Shown: positions 33,409 through 44,922 of the stretch, one piece after another
Numbering within the stretch: the stretch's first letter is position 1
Layout: the number at the start of each line of letters is the position of its first letter
Source: Sporodiniella umbellata
Lineage: Eukaryota > Mucoromycota > Mucoromycetes > Mucorales > Rhizopodaceae
Assembly: GCA_025677835.1 (NCBI GenBank)
Contig: JAIXMR010000012.1
Span: 1-64,000 of the forward strand
Direction: 5' to 3'
DNA length: 64,000 nt
Translations under genes and position numbers: made by a program
Notes under the pieces: generated by a model
What the model saw: the letters and a program-made list of their open reading frames with translations, nothing else
Databases searched by the model: none
What the model was told of the DNA's origin: nothing

Positions 33409-35450
33409 AGGGATGGGGACATTGTAAGTTCTATTGTGGCTGAAAACAAAAGGGACATTAAATGTATTCAAAACGAGTTCTGTCAATCTGCGTCACAGCA
33501 CGAAAATCAAAGAAAGTAGTAAAAAAAGCTACTTTGTACCCAGCGGCATTAAGCGTTGTTGTCCTTTTTTTTTTTTTTTTTTTTTTTTTTTTGGAGTCAC
33601 ATTTACATTTGTACTTTGGCTTTCCAAAGAACATAAAAAGGTCTCTAACTTTAAAAGCAATACCCATTCCCACGCTGTATAGCTTAATAACTCCTTGGAA
33701 CCGCACAGCTGCTAGGATTCTAATATATAAAAATTAATAAATAAAGAGCTCCCTTTTTTAAGAGAAAGTGAAAGCAGCCCTCTTGATATGGGATGTAGAA
33801 GCGCTCTAGATGGGCCATTGTTTACTTTCACAAGTTGGTTTGCCTTTATCTGCTGTCACGAGTCTAAATTCAAGTAGGACAGGTGACATGTGTTACAATA
33901 GGAGACTTGTAGAAACAACCAAAAAAAAAAGGTTCAATGTATATTATAACTTCCCATGTGGTTAGGGTCTTTATTTTTGATTTCGACAACATAGTTAGCT
34001 ACAATAAAACCGTTTCGCTTTATAGCCGCTTTTGAAGATTTAGATGGCTTTTTGTTTTTGGAATTGACAGTTTTTAAGTTCAAATAGGCCTGCTCTTAGT
34101 TCTATGGGATCTTTCTTATATCTGTCATGTTTTTTTAATTCGAAAAAAACGTGTAACAAAAGAAAAAAACTAAATAACTTGCACCCATTGATTTTACTTG
34201 CCTATCAAGTTAGTCAGCATAGTATTCAGTATTACTGAATGCTGACAGAAACATCAAAAGTATGTCCAAAAGCTCAAAGAAAAAAAAAGCAGTTAGCATT
34301 ATTGGAAGTCTCAAGGCATATTAGGTTACAGCATGAATACGAATAATAAAGCATGTTTATGTTCATTAGAAAAGCAGGTTCGTTTTAGTAATAGTACAGC
34401 ATATCTCGATAAAAAAACAATACATGTTATATTGGCCTGGCAACAGATTAAGCGAAGAGCGAGGTAGCTACCGCCTGTACTTTAAGCTAACAGAGAGAAA
34501 GTGTTTGGATGAAAAGAAGTATCAAGGACTCTTCAGTGTTAGACACAATGCAAATTTAGGGCAAGTTTACGTTAACGCTTAACACTGTTTTACAAGTTTT
34601 GTGAAAACGAATCTTGTGATGAAACTTGAGCGTTACTTTACGCAGCTACCTATGTTCTGTTATTTTAAAACTCTGGTGGGACATTCATTTGTCTTCGTAA
34701 TTCATAAAGACAGCAAAAAATGTGTGTGTGGGCCTATAAGCCATAATCGCTAATCAAGCTGAAAGTGTTTATTTTTTTTAGAATCCCTTTTTTGTTAAAG
34801 CGGTATATCTTCTGACAGCAAAACCCAGGCAATTTGAGCAAAAAAAAAAAAAAGACAAGCATCTAGATGAATCGGGATCTTTTCAAATAGCAGAAGCTAT
34901 CACCAGAAATCAGACTTCAAAACTAAATCTTTCAACCAATATCTTTGGAAATGTATCAAAAAGAATAGATAAAACTACATTGATACAAGAGGCCACAGTT
35001 GCATGCATGCTATTTTCTTAGGTGACATGTGTAGATCCGATATAAGATCATACCAGTTTTGTTGAATTTGTTTTTTCTTGCTATGGCACCTCTATTGATA
35101 TTTTGTTCAGTAGGTGGTTTTATCAGTTCAATTCTGCTTTTTTCGGCAACCTCACTATTAAAAACCTCATAGTTTTTTATAGTATTAACTCTTGGTACTA
35201 CATTGTGCTATATTTACTTTTAGGTATTAGGTCTCCATTTAAACAACATAGACGTTGTCATAGCTAAAATGACTTCAAAAATTCTTAAACCCCGAATGTA
35301 ACGTAAAAAAAAAGGTTGGGTTCCCAGGAACCAACACAGCCTGATTGTGACAGAGTATAGAGTTACACGAGTGTTTAAATCAAATAAAGGTTACTTTGTA
35401 GATCAACTTTCTTTCTTTTCTATTTAACTTTGAAAACTTTCCGCATCAAA
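33409..35450. other. Intergenic region
   Basis: No gene supported. Holds a long poly-T run of about 26-30 at 33565-33592 and a small hairpin at 34213-34246 (GTCAGCAT...ATGCTGAC). Confidence 0.5.
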
Positions 35451-36318
35451 ATGGCATCTTTTGACGTATACAAAGGCCTCAATTGCCTAGCTATCATCGG
35501 GTTGGTTCTTAGTTTTATTTCTGACTTCTTTTTTCCCAGTAAAGCGCAGACATTTTTATTGTTTTCTTTAACTAATATTTTTATAAAGTTTGGTCTTTTA
35601 TTTTGAATGGAATTTTTAAAATGTATATAAAAATTGTATATAGCTGATGAATAACACGATTTACCAGCTTTCTTCTTGGCGTTCTTATTGCCCTTGAGGT
35701 CAGCCAAAGGCCTGCATTTGTGAAGTATTGGTCTTTCATGTATACTTTTCTTGGAAGAGCTATCTGTAAGTTTATTTGCAAAATTATTTAAGTTATTAAC
35801 CTTGAATAGTTTATATCTTGTAACGTTTATACAATGACTTGTCGTAAATACTATCTAACTTATTTTTTTGATGTAGACTTGCTTTCATTATTATTCAACC
35901 TATGATTTTAAGCCTTGTGGGTAGCATAATAGTAAGTACCAAGAGAACTCTGTTGAAATGGCTTTTTTACTAAGTACTCGTTTAGATTCTTTTGATTGGT
36001 ATCGTCTACTTGGCTCTAAGCTTTACTTCTGTAGAAGAGCCTGATCATATGTCTTATGCTACATACCAATCTATTGTTGTTAGGGGTAATACCCCAGTCA
36101 TTGGCTCACAGCAAACTCATATGCATCAACAATCTGTAAATCCTAGCTTGCCTACACATGGTCAATATCAGTTTGCATCCCAAACACCTTTGTCCGGATA
36201 TCAAGCCAATACTGTGACAAATCAGGCTAGTAGCCCTGAGCCACATGCAGTTCAGCCCGCTCCACTTGAGTCTGTTGTGATCAACAACGAAAGTAGAGAA
36301 AAAGTTGAAGTATCTTAA
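35451..36318 (+). CDS. COPI-associated / Tvp15-like small membrane protein
   Basis: Four exons. Exon 1 (35451-35587) reads MASFDVYKGLNCLAIIGLVL; exon 2 starts at 35668 and encodes FLLGVLIALEVSQRPAFVKY then WSFMYTFLGRAI; later exons give QPMILSLVGSIIILLIGIVY and a long polar tail (from EEPDHMSYATYQS) rich in S, Q, P and T ending EKVEVS. The 'E-...F-+YWSFMY-FLGR' block between membrane spans is the signature of the COPI_assoc/Tvp15 family, four-span proteins of Golgi vesicles. The first two introns can both be read with AA|GTTT donors, which are weak; a GTAAGT donor for the second would break the frame. The polar C-terminal tail is longer than in yeast Tvp15. Confidence 0.75.
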
Positions 36319-36762
36319 ATGTTGGGTGATTTTTTTGTTTTGTTTTTCGTACAAACCCTATTGCTACTGTTATTATTATTATTACTATTATTACTGTTAT
36401 TATTATTAAATAAAACTCCCTCATTGTGTCAATTAAACGACATTTTGAACGTAAACATTATGTTACACTAAAATGCATTGGCTACGTTTGTTTTCAACTT
36501 ATCATTGTTTGGTCTTGGCATACTTGACAACAAATGCCTAAGCCAAATCTTCTGAAAAACATCTTAACTTGGTATAACAACAGTTTGGACCTTGAAAGCA
36601 CCTCAAATAATTTTCTCAAGAAGAAAAAGTGTTTATACAAAATATAGTGAGAATGTTCATTTGCTTTTGTTTTTTGTCTGCTTTTTTTTATATTTTTTTT
36701 TATTCCTATTCTATTCCACAAGGATTTGAGAAGGTAGATAGCCGTTATCATGAAAATAGGTA

Positions 36763-37782
36763 TTATCTTCTTGCGAAAGTGACTTTCATATTCTGGTCTG
36801 GTCCAAAGGGGAAACCTGACAGCTCTGATTTGGCAATAGCAGATTGAACTTCGTTTTCGTATTCAACGAAAGCAATGGTTTTCTTTGCAGGAACCATTCG
36901 AACTTCCCTAAATCCTGTATATCTTTGAAACAGATCGACAAGTTGTTGGTGGGTAACGGTTTCCGGCAAATTCTGTAAGAAAAGAATACTATTGGCGGGC
37001 AAAAACTCGTCAGGAATATGGGCTGTGGGGTTGCGCGTTGTGCTTTTGGCTATATGGTTTACATAAATTTTAATTCAGAGTCACAGGAACTATATCATAC
37101 TTACATTTGGCAGATTTGGTAGCCGGCTTTCCTGCTCTGAAAGTAGGCTTGTGAGCTCCAGGAGGAGGCATTCTAGAAACCTCTTCTTTCTTGGCTAATC
37201 TCATTCTGTGATGAACCTCATAATCGCCATCCGCTCGCGCATGAACATCTGATCTGTTACGTGAATACTGAAGAACCATAGGCTTTTCGTAAAGTATGAA
37301 GTGCTGTAGCTCTTTAATCGCTTTTTCTGCGCATTCTTCATTAGGGTAAGCTACAAACGCTTGTCCTCTCAAACGTATGTTTCCATGAGCTACAACATCT
37401 AGAACCTCTCCGAATTGTTTGAACAATGTACGCAAAGAGCTTTTCAGTACTATAAATACACAGCAATTGTTATGTCTAAGGAAAATATTTTTAGTTCGCT
37501 TTTACCATCGATTTTCACTTTTTCATTTAAATTGCTGACGTAAACTGTACGGCTTGGTGTTGTGTTTAAGGGCTGTTTATCGACGGGAATACCGTTTTTG
37601 TTCTTCAATTGAGGGGCCAATGGTACGACGCCTGCGTAGGGTGGTGGTGCAGAGGACGCATTAGGACCAGGGAAGCCTAATGGGGGTGGGCCATTGGCAA
37701 ATCCGGGTGCTCCAGCAGGAAATCCTGGAGGAGGCCGAGCAAATCCTGCTGGTGGTACTGATCCTGGTATTGGTTGCGACAT
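36763..37782 (-). CDS. U1A/U2B''-type spliceosomal RRM protein
   Basis: Three exons; start 37782 (MSQPIPGSVPPAGFARPPPG). A proline/glycine-rich N-terminal extension of about 60 residues precedes RRM1: TVYVSNLNEKVKIDG (RNP2), LRTLFKQFGEVLDVVAHGN, RGQAFVAYPNEECAEKAI (RNP1). A basic linker is followed after an intron by RRM2: SILFLQNLPETVTHQQLVDL, FREVRMVPAKKTIAFVEYEN, ending MKVTFARR. This two-RRM order and the 'NLNEK' and 'NLPE-T' RNP2 motifs are those of U1 snRNP A / U2 snRNP B'', which bind snRNA stem-loops in the nucleus. The proline-rich N-terminus is unusual; animal U1A starts close to RRM1. Shares an upstream region with the divergent chitin synthase gene. Confidence 0.9.
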
Positions 37783-38494
37783 TTCAACTAAGAGAAGACA
37801 AAAAAAGTAGAAAAGAAAAAAAAAAAAACAAAAATCTTTATGCTGAATTTTTTTGCAAGCGATTTTTTGTCTGTGGCTCAAGTCATAAATTTGGATAGGC
37901 CTGTTTTTTATTGGGTTGTTCTATTGTAGTATCTCGCTACCAGAACAAACCTACTAACTTTAAGCAAATAAGGTATTACAAAATAATAAGCTTTAATCTG
38001 GCTATGTAGTGACTAATGTATTCAATTGTACAGCTTAACAAAGCTTTTCTCTGTCATGTTCGCTGTTCATCAAATAACAAACATATGAAGACAAAAGAAA
38101 AATAAGAGACTATTTTTTAAAGGTTCGACGCGAGTTGAGTTAGGTTCGATATGAAGGCTTTATAATACAAAGTTTGATGCTATTTACTTAAAAGATAAGG
38201 TAGCACTACAATGCAGCTTGTTTCAAATAAATCGCTACACTTAACTAATGTATTAAATATAAGAATATAGTACAAATCAGACAGAAATACAAGAGGATTA
38301 ATTAAAGCTACGTTGCATAATGCCCCCTGTATTCAAAAGGGGATTCACTGTGAATTTTAAAACGGACGCTGGTAAAGAATGCTCGTCAATATTTCATTTT
38401 AATAATTCAAAGAACTTACTTTATTCATCTCTTTTACTCTTCTTGTAAAAGCATTTTAGCCTACCTGTTTTAATAAAGTCTATTTGATACAGCT
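37783..38494. promoter_or_regulatory. Divergent promoter region between the U1A-like and chitin synthase genes
   Basis: About 0.7 kb between two divergently transcribed starts. AT-rich; two nearby GGTTCGA(C/T) repeats at about 38121-38149. No coding region. Individual promoter sites cannot be assigned. Confidence 0.4.
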
Positions 38495-41400
38495 ATGAAT
38501 AGGTCGAGAAACAAGGGCGAAAGCAACAAAGCTTCTCAGTCCTCACATGATATGAACATGGATGATAGCTTATCTCAAGTTTTTGAGTCCCTTAATGATA
38601 TGAGCTCAATTGATAAAATCACTTATGGAATGGCATTACCACCTAACCGTGCAGGGTCTATACATTCTGTGCAGTCAAAGAGACCAGAGACGTCCTCCAG
38701 GCTTCGAAGCGATTTCAAAATGAATCAAACACCGAAGTCGACTGATTTCAGAGTGAATCAAACCCAAAAATCTGCTGATATGAGACTAAGTCATACACCA
38801 AGATCCGCCGATTTCCAACGATCGCGCCTTTTGAACAACGCAGGTGCAGACATAGAAAAAAACAAACAAAGAGAAGAACTGGAAATAGCAGAAAAGAAAA
38901 AACGGCCATCATGCTGGACAACAACTACTTGGATCCTGACGTTTTGGACACCTCCTACTTTATTAAAAGCATGTGGTAAGCCTATCTGCCAGACTTTTTT
39001 CTGTCACCAAAAAAAGTATTGACTGTTAACGAGAATTTTTTAGGAATTAAAGAGAAAGCCATGCAACATGTGTGGCGTGAGAAAGTAGCTTTAGTTATGA
39101 TTATCGTCTTTATGTGTGGTCTCGTAGGCTTTTTGACATTTGGATTCAACGCCACCATGTGCGGAACTGTTACAAACCGAATCCTCCCAACTGGAGTAGA
39201 GCAAAACCATATCGTTATATCAGGAAGAGCATTTGATTTAAAAACGTTCAAACACCCAGTACCTGTTCTTGATATGCCGGATAATGGCGACCTTCAAGAG
39301 CTGGGGGTCGGAGGAAAAGACTTATCTTTCCTGTTTCAGACTGTGAATTATAATTGCAAAAACATTCTTAATCCTATCGTTCCAGACGATGAGCGAGGCA
39401 ATGTAGCTAATTACTTTCCATGTGTGCCACTCGATAGATATAATCCTGTGATCAGTCCGTCAGATAATGAGCAGAGGGATGGATGTCATGTTAGCGTAAA
39501 TGCTCGTACAGCCCTAAAAAAATTGAGCGTTGTAGGCGATATCTACTATAACTGGACAGATATACAGGAACCAGGAACTAGCTTTATGGTATTCAATGGG
39601 TAAAAAAAAAATTAAAGTCTCAAACCAAAGTTAATATTAATTGGCTATAATACTTAGAAATGTTCTTGACTTGTCCCGTCTGAGATTCCTGACACCAAAC
39701 GTTCCACTTCCTATGCAGGTAGCTCAAATTGTAGGCCCCGGAAGTGCATTCATAGGAAAAGATGCTACTTACTGGCTTAGCACAACAGCAGACCGACTAA
39801 AGGTGGGAATGTGTCTTACCGATATACTCAAAGTAGGTGTGGTAGACACGAAAACCGCTGGCTGTTTGTTATCAGACATTGTTCTCACGCTTTCGCTTAC
39901 TGTCATACTTGGTGTTGTCTTGATTCGCTTTTTACTTGCGCTAGTATTTAGCTGGTTTATATCGTGGAGTCTTGGAAGCATTCGAGAAGAGACAGAAGAA
40001 GATAGAAGAAAAAGAGAGGAGCAGATTCTTGAGTGGGAGATGAACAACACTGAAGATATGCACTACCCAAGAACAAGTAGCATTGTTCTCGGAGGTGAAG
40101 ATTATGGGAACGATCGTCAATCAGTCAAGCTTAGAAACTCATACTATGAGCAAAGTATTGTTCAGTCACCTGCGCTTCCTAGAGTTGCTACAAAAAATCG
40201 CTTTTTAACTTCACAGTCTATTTTCACTCAGCCTAACTCACCAAGGTCTGTTTACTCATATGCTAACTCTAGAAGGTTTGGGTCTACTGCTTTTGTTGAT
40301 GACCATGTTAGCGAAATGTCATCGTCTAGTCTTCCCTATGCCCTAAGCTCTAAATTCTACAAGAATTTTGAACCTGGGCTTCCTGCGGCAGATTCTCTAG
40401 TTAACCTACAAGCAAAAAGGGAATACAACTTCAACTTCAACTTGATTTATACTTTGATGGTAGTTACATGTTATTCAGAGGGAGAAGAGGGGCTTAGAAC
40501 AACTCTTGACTCTTTAGCTAACACAGATTATCCTAACTCGCATAAATTACTGCTAGTAATTTGCGATGGTGTGATTACTGGCTCAGGAAATGCGAAATCT
40601 ACACCAGACATTGTGTTGTCTATGATGAAAGAAGATACTATTCCAAGATCGAACGTACAAGCCCATTCTTATATTGCCATTGCGGATGGGTTCAAAAGAC
40701 ATAACAAAGCAAAAGTCTTTGCTGGCTATTATAAACCCTGCCACTCAGATGATACTCGATCAAAATCGGCTTCTGAAGAAAAGCAGAAACGGGTACCAAT
40801 GGTTGTTGTTGTTAAATGTGGAACTGAGGCTGAAGCAAAAGAAAAAAAACCAGGAAACAGAGGCAAGAGAGATAGTCAAGTTATCTTGATGAGCACTATG
40901 CAAAAAATATTTTATGGCGAGAGAATGTGCGAGCTACAGTATCATTTGTGTAAAGCAATCATCAAACTCACAGGCCAACATCCTGGGCGATTTGAAACAT
41001 GTCTAATGGTAGACGCAGATACAAAAATTTACCCTGACTCGCTAGCAAGAATGATTGCCTGCATGTCAAGAGACCCTCATATTATGGGACTTTGTGGTGA
41101 AACAAAGATCGCAAATAAAGGCGACAGTTGGGTAACAGCAATTCAAGGTATGTTATAAACATTTGACTTTTGTAGACCTCTAACTTTTTTTTTTTTTTTT
41201 TTTTTTTGAAAAAAAGTATTCGAATATTATATATCCCATCATATGAGTAAGGCCTTCGAGTCAATCTTTGGGGGTGTCACTTGCCTGCCTGGTTGTTTCT
41301 CTATGTATCGTATTATTTCACGGAAAGGCGATAGAATTGTACCTATTATTTGCTCATCTAGTATTGTCGAAATGTACTCTGAAAATGTAGTAGACACGCT

Positions 41401-42178
41401 CCACAAAAAAAACCTATTGCTTTTGGGAGAAGATAGATATCTAACTACTCTAATGCTTCGAACTTTTCCCAAAAGAAAAATGGTTTTTGTACCTCAAGCA
41501 GTAAGGCTTTTGTTGTTTTTTCTTACTTTTGGTCAAAAAGGGCCGCTATTTAACCTTTAACTTTCTCCTTACCAGATCTGCAAGACAGTAGTTCCTGATA
41601 CATTTCAAGTTCTTTTGTCTCAAAGACGAAGGTGGATTAATTCTACTGTTCACAATCTTTTAGAACTTTTATTAATTCGAGATCTTTGTGGGACGTTTTG
41701 TTTTTCAATGCAATTTGTTGTGTTAATGGAACTTATCGGTACAGTGGTGCTCCCAGCCGCAATTGTGTTTACTATATACCTTATTATTGCTTCATTCATC
41801 ATCAAACCCGTACCTATTATTCCCCTAATGCTTTTGGCTGCTGTTCTTGGATTACCTGCTGTTCTGATTTCTTTGACTACACGCAAATTAGTTTATATTG
41901 GCTGGATGTGCGTCTATCTACTTTCTTTACCGATCTGGAACTTTGTTCTACCAGCCTATGCTTATTGGCATTTTGATGATTTTTCATGGGGTCAAACTAG
42001 AGTTGTAGAGGGAACTGAAATGAAGGAAGATCACAGTAAGCGTAATGGTGACTTTGATAGCACCGGTATCGTTATGAAACGGTTTGATGAATGGAACAGA
42101 TATGAATCGAACAGTACTAAAGAGAGACAACCTTCGACAATATCCAGAAATTACCCTAATGTCTATTATGGTCACTAA
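38495..42178 (+). CDS. Chitin synthase, class IV-type (Chs3-like)
   Basis: Five exons, about 1,130 aa. A polar N-terminus (with three RS-DF/AD repeats around 38700-38820) is followed by two membrane regions ([39 protein letters not shown]) and a luminal domain with a cytochrome-b5-like core ([20 protein letters not shown]). A further span leads to the catalytic domain: [20 protein letters not shown], the metal-binding DAD in [29 protein letters not shown], and the substrate motif QRRRW in [20 protein letters not shown]. Terminal spans and a hydrophilic tail follow. This order fits division-2 chitin synthases without a myosin head. It makes chitin at the plasma membrane; fungal enzymes of this class are often chitosan-linked. 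Expression control is not evident. Confidence 0.95.
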
Positions 42179-42733
42179 AGAAAAAGTCCCCACGAAATTA
42201 AATAGTCAAATGTATACATAAAATTCACATACAAAAAGCAAAAGTACGCATAAACATCAGTATAAGTTTGAAAGTTGTTGATCTGAGAAAGGAAATTTTT
42301 TTTAAGCGTTATTAATAGCTTGAAGATAACCTCTAAAAACTAAGCTTATTAGCTAACAATTATACTCGTTTTGAACTACTGGAATCCAAAGATAATTCGT
42401 TTTATTTGAAAATAGAGCTATGACTGTCGCTTCGCTTTCCAATGTAGTTATGAAATGATTTTAAAAGTATGTATAAAATGGCTTCTGAAAAATTTCTTAA
42501 AGAGCAATAATCTTTCTGTTTTAATTTACGCGAAAGTGTGCTATTCAGAACTGTCAGTATTATAAACAATCAAACATAACTAGTTTAAAGGAAAAAGGCG
42601 GGTGTTAATTATTTTTAATTCTCAATTGACAGAAGAAAACAAGTCACTCTCGAAGGCCCTCTGGTCAGTTTGCACACAACCAGGGTCGTAGAGTGGCTTT
42701 CATATTCTTACACCTTTTTTCTCTTTATTCAAT
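42179..42733. other. Intergenic region
   Basis: Between the chitin synthase stop and the uS19m start. No gene; ends in a CT-rich tract directly before the uS19m start. Confidence 0.5.
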
Positions 42734-43038
42734 ATGCCTCGTTCAGCTTGGAAAGGTCCTTTCTTTGTCTCTTTTCCCGGTTTAAAACAAGCTGTGCAAA
42801 ACGGCACCCCCATTGCCACTCAAGGTTTGCTTACTAATTCAGTAGCTAAACCAACTAATTTCTTTATACAGCCCGTAGCTGTACCATTTTACCATCGTTT
42901 GTTGGGTTGAAATTTTTAGTGCACAATGGAAAAGAATATATACCAGTTCATGTTACAGAAGAAATGATTGGACACAAGTTGGGCGAATTTTCCTTCACTA
43001 GAAAGCGTTTCACTTATCGTTTTACAAAGAACAAGTAG
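42734..43038 (+). CDS. RSM19: Mitochondrial small-subunit ribosomal protein uS19m
   Basis: Two exons (42734-42824 and 42872-43038; phase 1 intron of 47 nt). The protein of 85 aa begins [20 protein letters not shown] and continues [40 protein letters not shown] and [12 protein letters not shown]. 'RSxWKGPF', 'RSCTILPxFVG', 'HNGK' and 'MxGHKLGEF...R' are the invariant S19 motifs, and the short length fits the mitochondrial fungal form. It contacts 12S/15S-type rRNA in the small-subunit head. The AATAAA at 43064-43069 lies in the antisense end of the neighbouring reductase, whose stop is only 23 bp away. Confidence 0.95.
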
Positions 43039-43061
43039 AAACAATCCCTGTATATGTATAT

Positions 43062-44003
43062 TTAATAAATCCCGGGTATTATCCTCCAACGATTTTTCAA
43101 CTCTGGATGAGAAGGGAATTGACGTATGTACCAGAGGTGGGTTTGGTTGGCTGTAATAGACAGATTTGTGATAGACCAGATGAGTCCGCAGAGAAGAATG
43201 TTATTTTTAAAGTCGTAGAGGATGCAAAGAGAGAGATAAATCAGAATGTCTGCAAAGTAGTGTGGAGATGCAATCCATTCGAACCAATCTCCCTTTGGAA
43301 CTTGGTACTTGCTGTCAGACTTATGTCGCAATGATGCCAATATACAATGACAATGATATTGATGAACGCTTGCGTATAGATAGATCAAAATTGCGATGAG
43401 GGTAGTCCAGCTGAATTTCCCTATAAAAGTATTTTAAAACTGTAAAACGTTTAGAAATGAGGAAAAAAAAGTACCTTTATCTATAATCGTTATTGGCCAA
43501 ACGTCAAAGTTCGAAGCCCCCTCTAACCATGTACCAAACACCATTGCTCCATAAAAGCCTATACCTACTAGGTAATGGGAGGCGTGCATCGTTGCTTCTT
43601 TTGAAGGGATCTCAATTTTAAATGACTCATAAATACGTCTGGCCAAATGTACATTCATTAATAACAATCCGATTTTACATTGCAGCAAAGATAAGTGACG
43701 TGAGCCCGTAGGAAGATCGATATATTGCAAAGCATGAACTACTATGCCTTTCTTTACATAAAGTTCAAAGCTACATACAAGTCCAAATAAAAAACCGACT
43801 ATATAAAAATGGCTAAAATAGTGTTTTGGTACCGTTAGGGTTGATAGGTAACTTGCCCAAAGTGTTTTCGGCTTTTTGACGCTGCCCAAATTCAGTTTCC
43901 CATAGTGTAATACTGAAGCCTGCAGTTCATGAAATAGGCTGGCGCATAAGCTCAGCATAGTCAATACGAGCAAACAAAAACATAGCAATAGAATCAGGTA
44001 CAT
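43062..44003 (-). CDS. DFG10: Polyprenol reductase, SRD5A3/Dfg10 family
   Basis: Two exons (43475-44003 and 43062-43420), closing in frame to 295 aa with about six membrane spans. Characteristic motifs: VPKHYFSHFYIVG, a Q-C-H-like region LLLMNVHLARRIYESFKI, and in the steroid-5-alpha-reductase C-terminal domain HCILASLRHKSDSKYQVPKG, FEWIASPHYFADILIYLSL and NQTHLWYIRQF, ending with RWRIIPGIY. SRD5A3/Dfg10 enzymes act in the ER to turn polyprenol into dolichol for protein N-glycosylation. The start codon lies 42 nt downstream of the stop of the same-strand Dsc3 gene, leaving almost no room for a promoter outside it. Confidence 0.92.
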
Positions 44004-44045
44004 TTTGCAAAAGAAAGCAGAATAAAATAATAATAAAACGGAATT

Positions 44046-44922
44046 TTAATAGTAGACATGAAGGATCCCAAAAGATATATTAATCAACATACCCGCAATG
44101 ATACCCATTTGCTGTCTCCTAGAAAAGACAGACTCTCGGAACCAAAATAAGCATATAATTCCTAAGAAGAATCCAAACATTAGGCCCCACATCATTTCTT
44201 TATATGTTCCTTGAACAGCTAACAATAATTAAAAAATCAGTGCTGATTCAGTGTTATAAATTAAGTGTACGTTACTGCCATCAGGTAATGTCTCTCCTGT
44301 GTTGTCCATCCACTGCTCCTCTAAGTTTCTCGCTTCTTCTGAAGCCTCGTCGGCTTCATCAAATGCTGTTCCATGCAGTCGATGAAATTGAGCCCTTATA
44401 TTTTGAATATCCTCCTCTGTAAAACCCGATTCTCGCAACCTGTCAAACCCTGTAGGTGGAATTATTTGAGGCTGATTCTATCAAAGTCTATCAGATCCAT
44501 GTAGGTTTTAGAAGGAGCATTGTCTTACATTATGTGCTTCTGAAGTTGTGTTTTGTGGTATATAATCAGATAGGGAACAATGGATATAAATAGGTGGTGG
44601 CGGTTCCAGCGTTGCCTTTGAATACGTGGCGCTTATTTTTCCAATATCGTAGCTTTTCAGAGTTTGATCATCCTTGAGAACTTTTCCATTGTGAATCAAA
44701 CGAATGTATTTCCGCTCTGTATGTCCCGCTGAGTGATGAATCTAATCTAAGTTGAGCTATCTCATCCCTTTATTTGTTTTATTTTTTGCACAAAAAGCTT
44801 CATACTTTTTCTTTGATTGATCCTATTTTTTCCTCTGGCTTAACGTTTAGCACAAGATCTTGTCTATCTGACCATCTTATATGCAAGTCGATGTTTTCGT
44901 AGTAACCATTCTGACTCATCAT
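44046..44922 (-). CDS. DSC E3 ubiquitin ligase complex subunit 3 (Dsc3)-like
   Basis: Several exons on the minus strand, start 44922 (MMSQNGYYENIDLHIRWSDR). A ubiquitin-like N-terminal region follows the pattern IRLIHNGKVLKDDQTLKSYD, then PPPIYIHCSLSDYI. The second region reads FDRLRESGFTEEDIQNIRAQ, then FHRLHGTAFDEA and EEQWMDNTGETLP, and two membrane spans close the protein (WGLMFGFFLGIICLFWF; MGIIAGMLINISFGILHVYY). This UBL - 'GFDRLR..GF..EEI' - two-TM layout is that of fungal Dsc3 (DUF2407 family), a Golgi-membrane part of the Tul1/Dsc ubiquitin ligase that handles orphan membrane proteins and, in some fungi, SREBP activation. Confidence 0.85.

Noticed and set aside
35420..35781. Minus-strand 95-codon frame starting MADLKGNKNAKKKAGK.
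   Set aside because: It is antisense to exons 1-2 of the COPI-associated gene, whose conserved FLGR block and membrane spans are on the plus strand.
38121..38149. Two GGTTCGA-type B-box-like strings, suggesting a tRNA gene.
   Set aside because: No acceptor stem, A-box or cloverleaf could be built around them.
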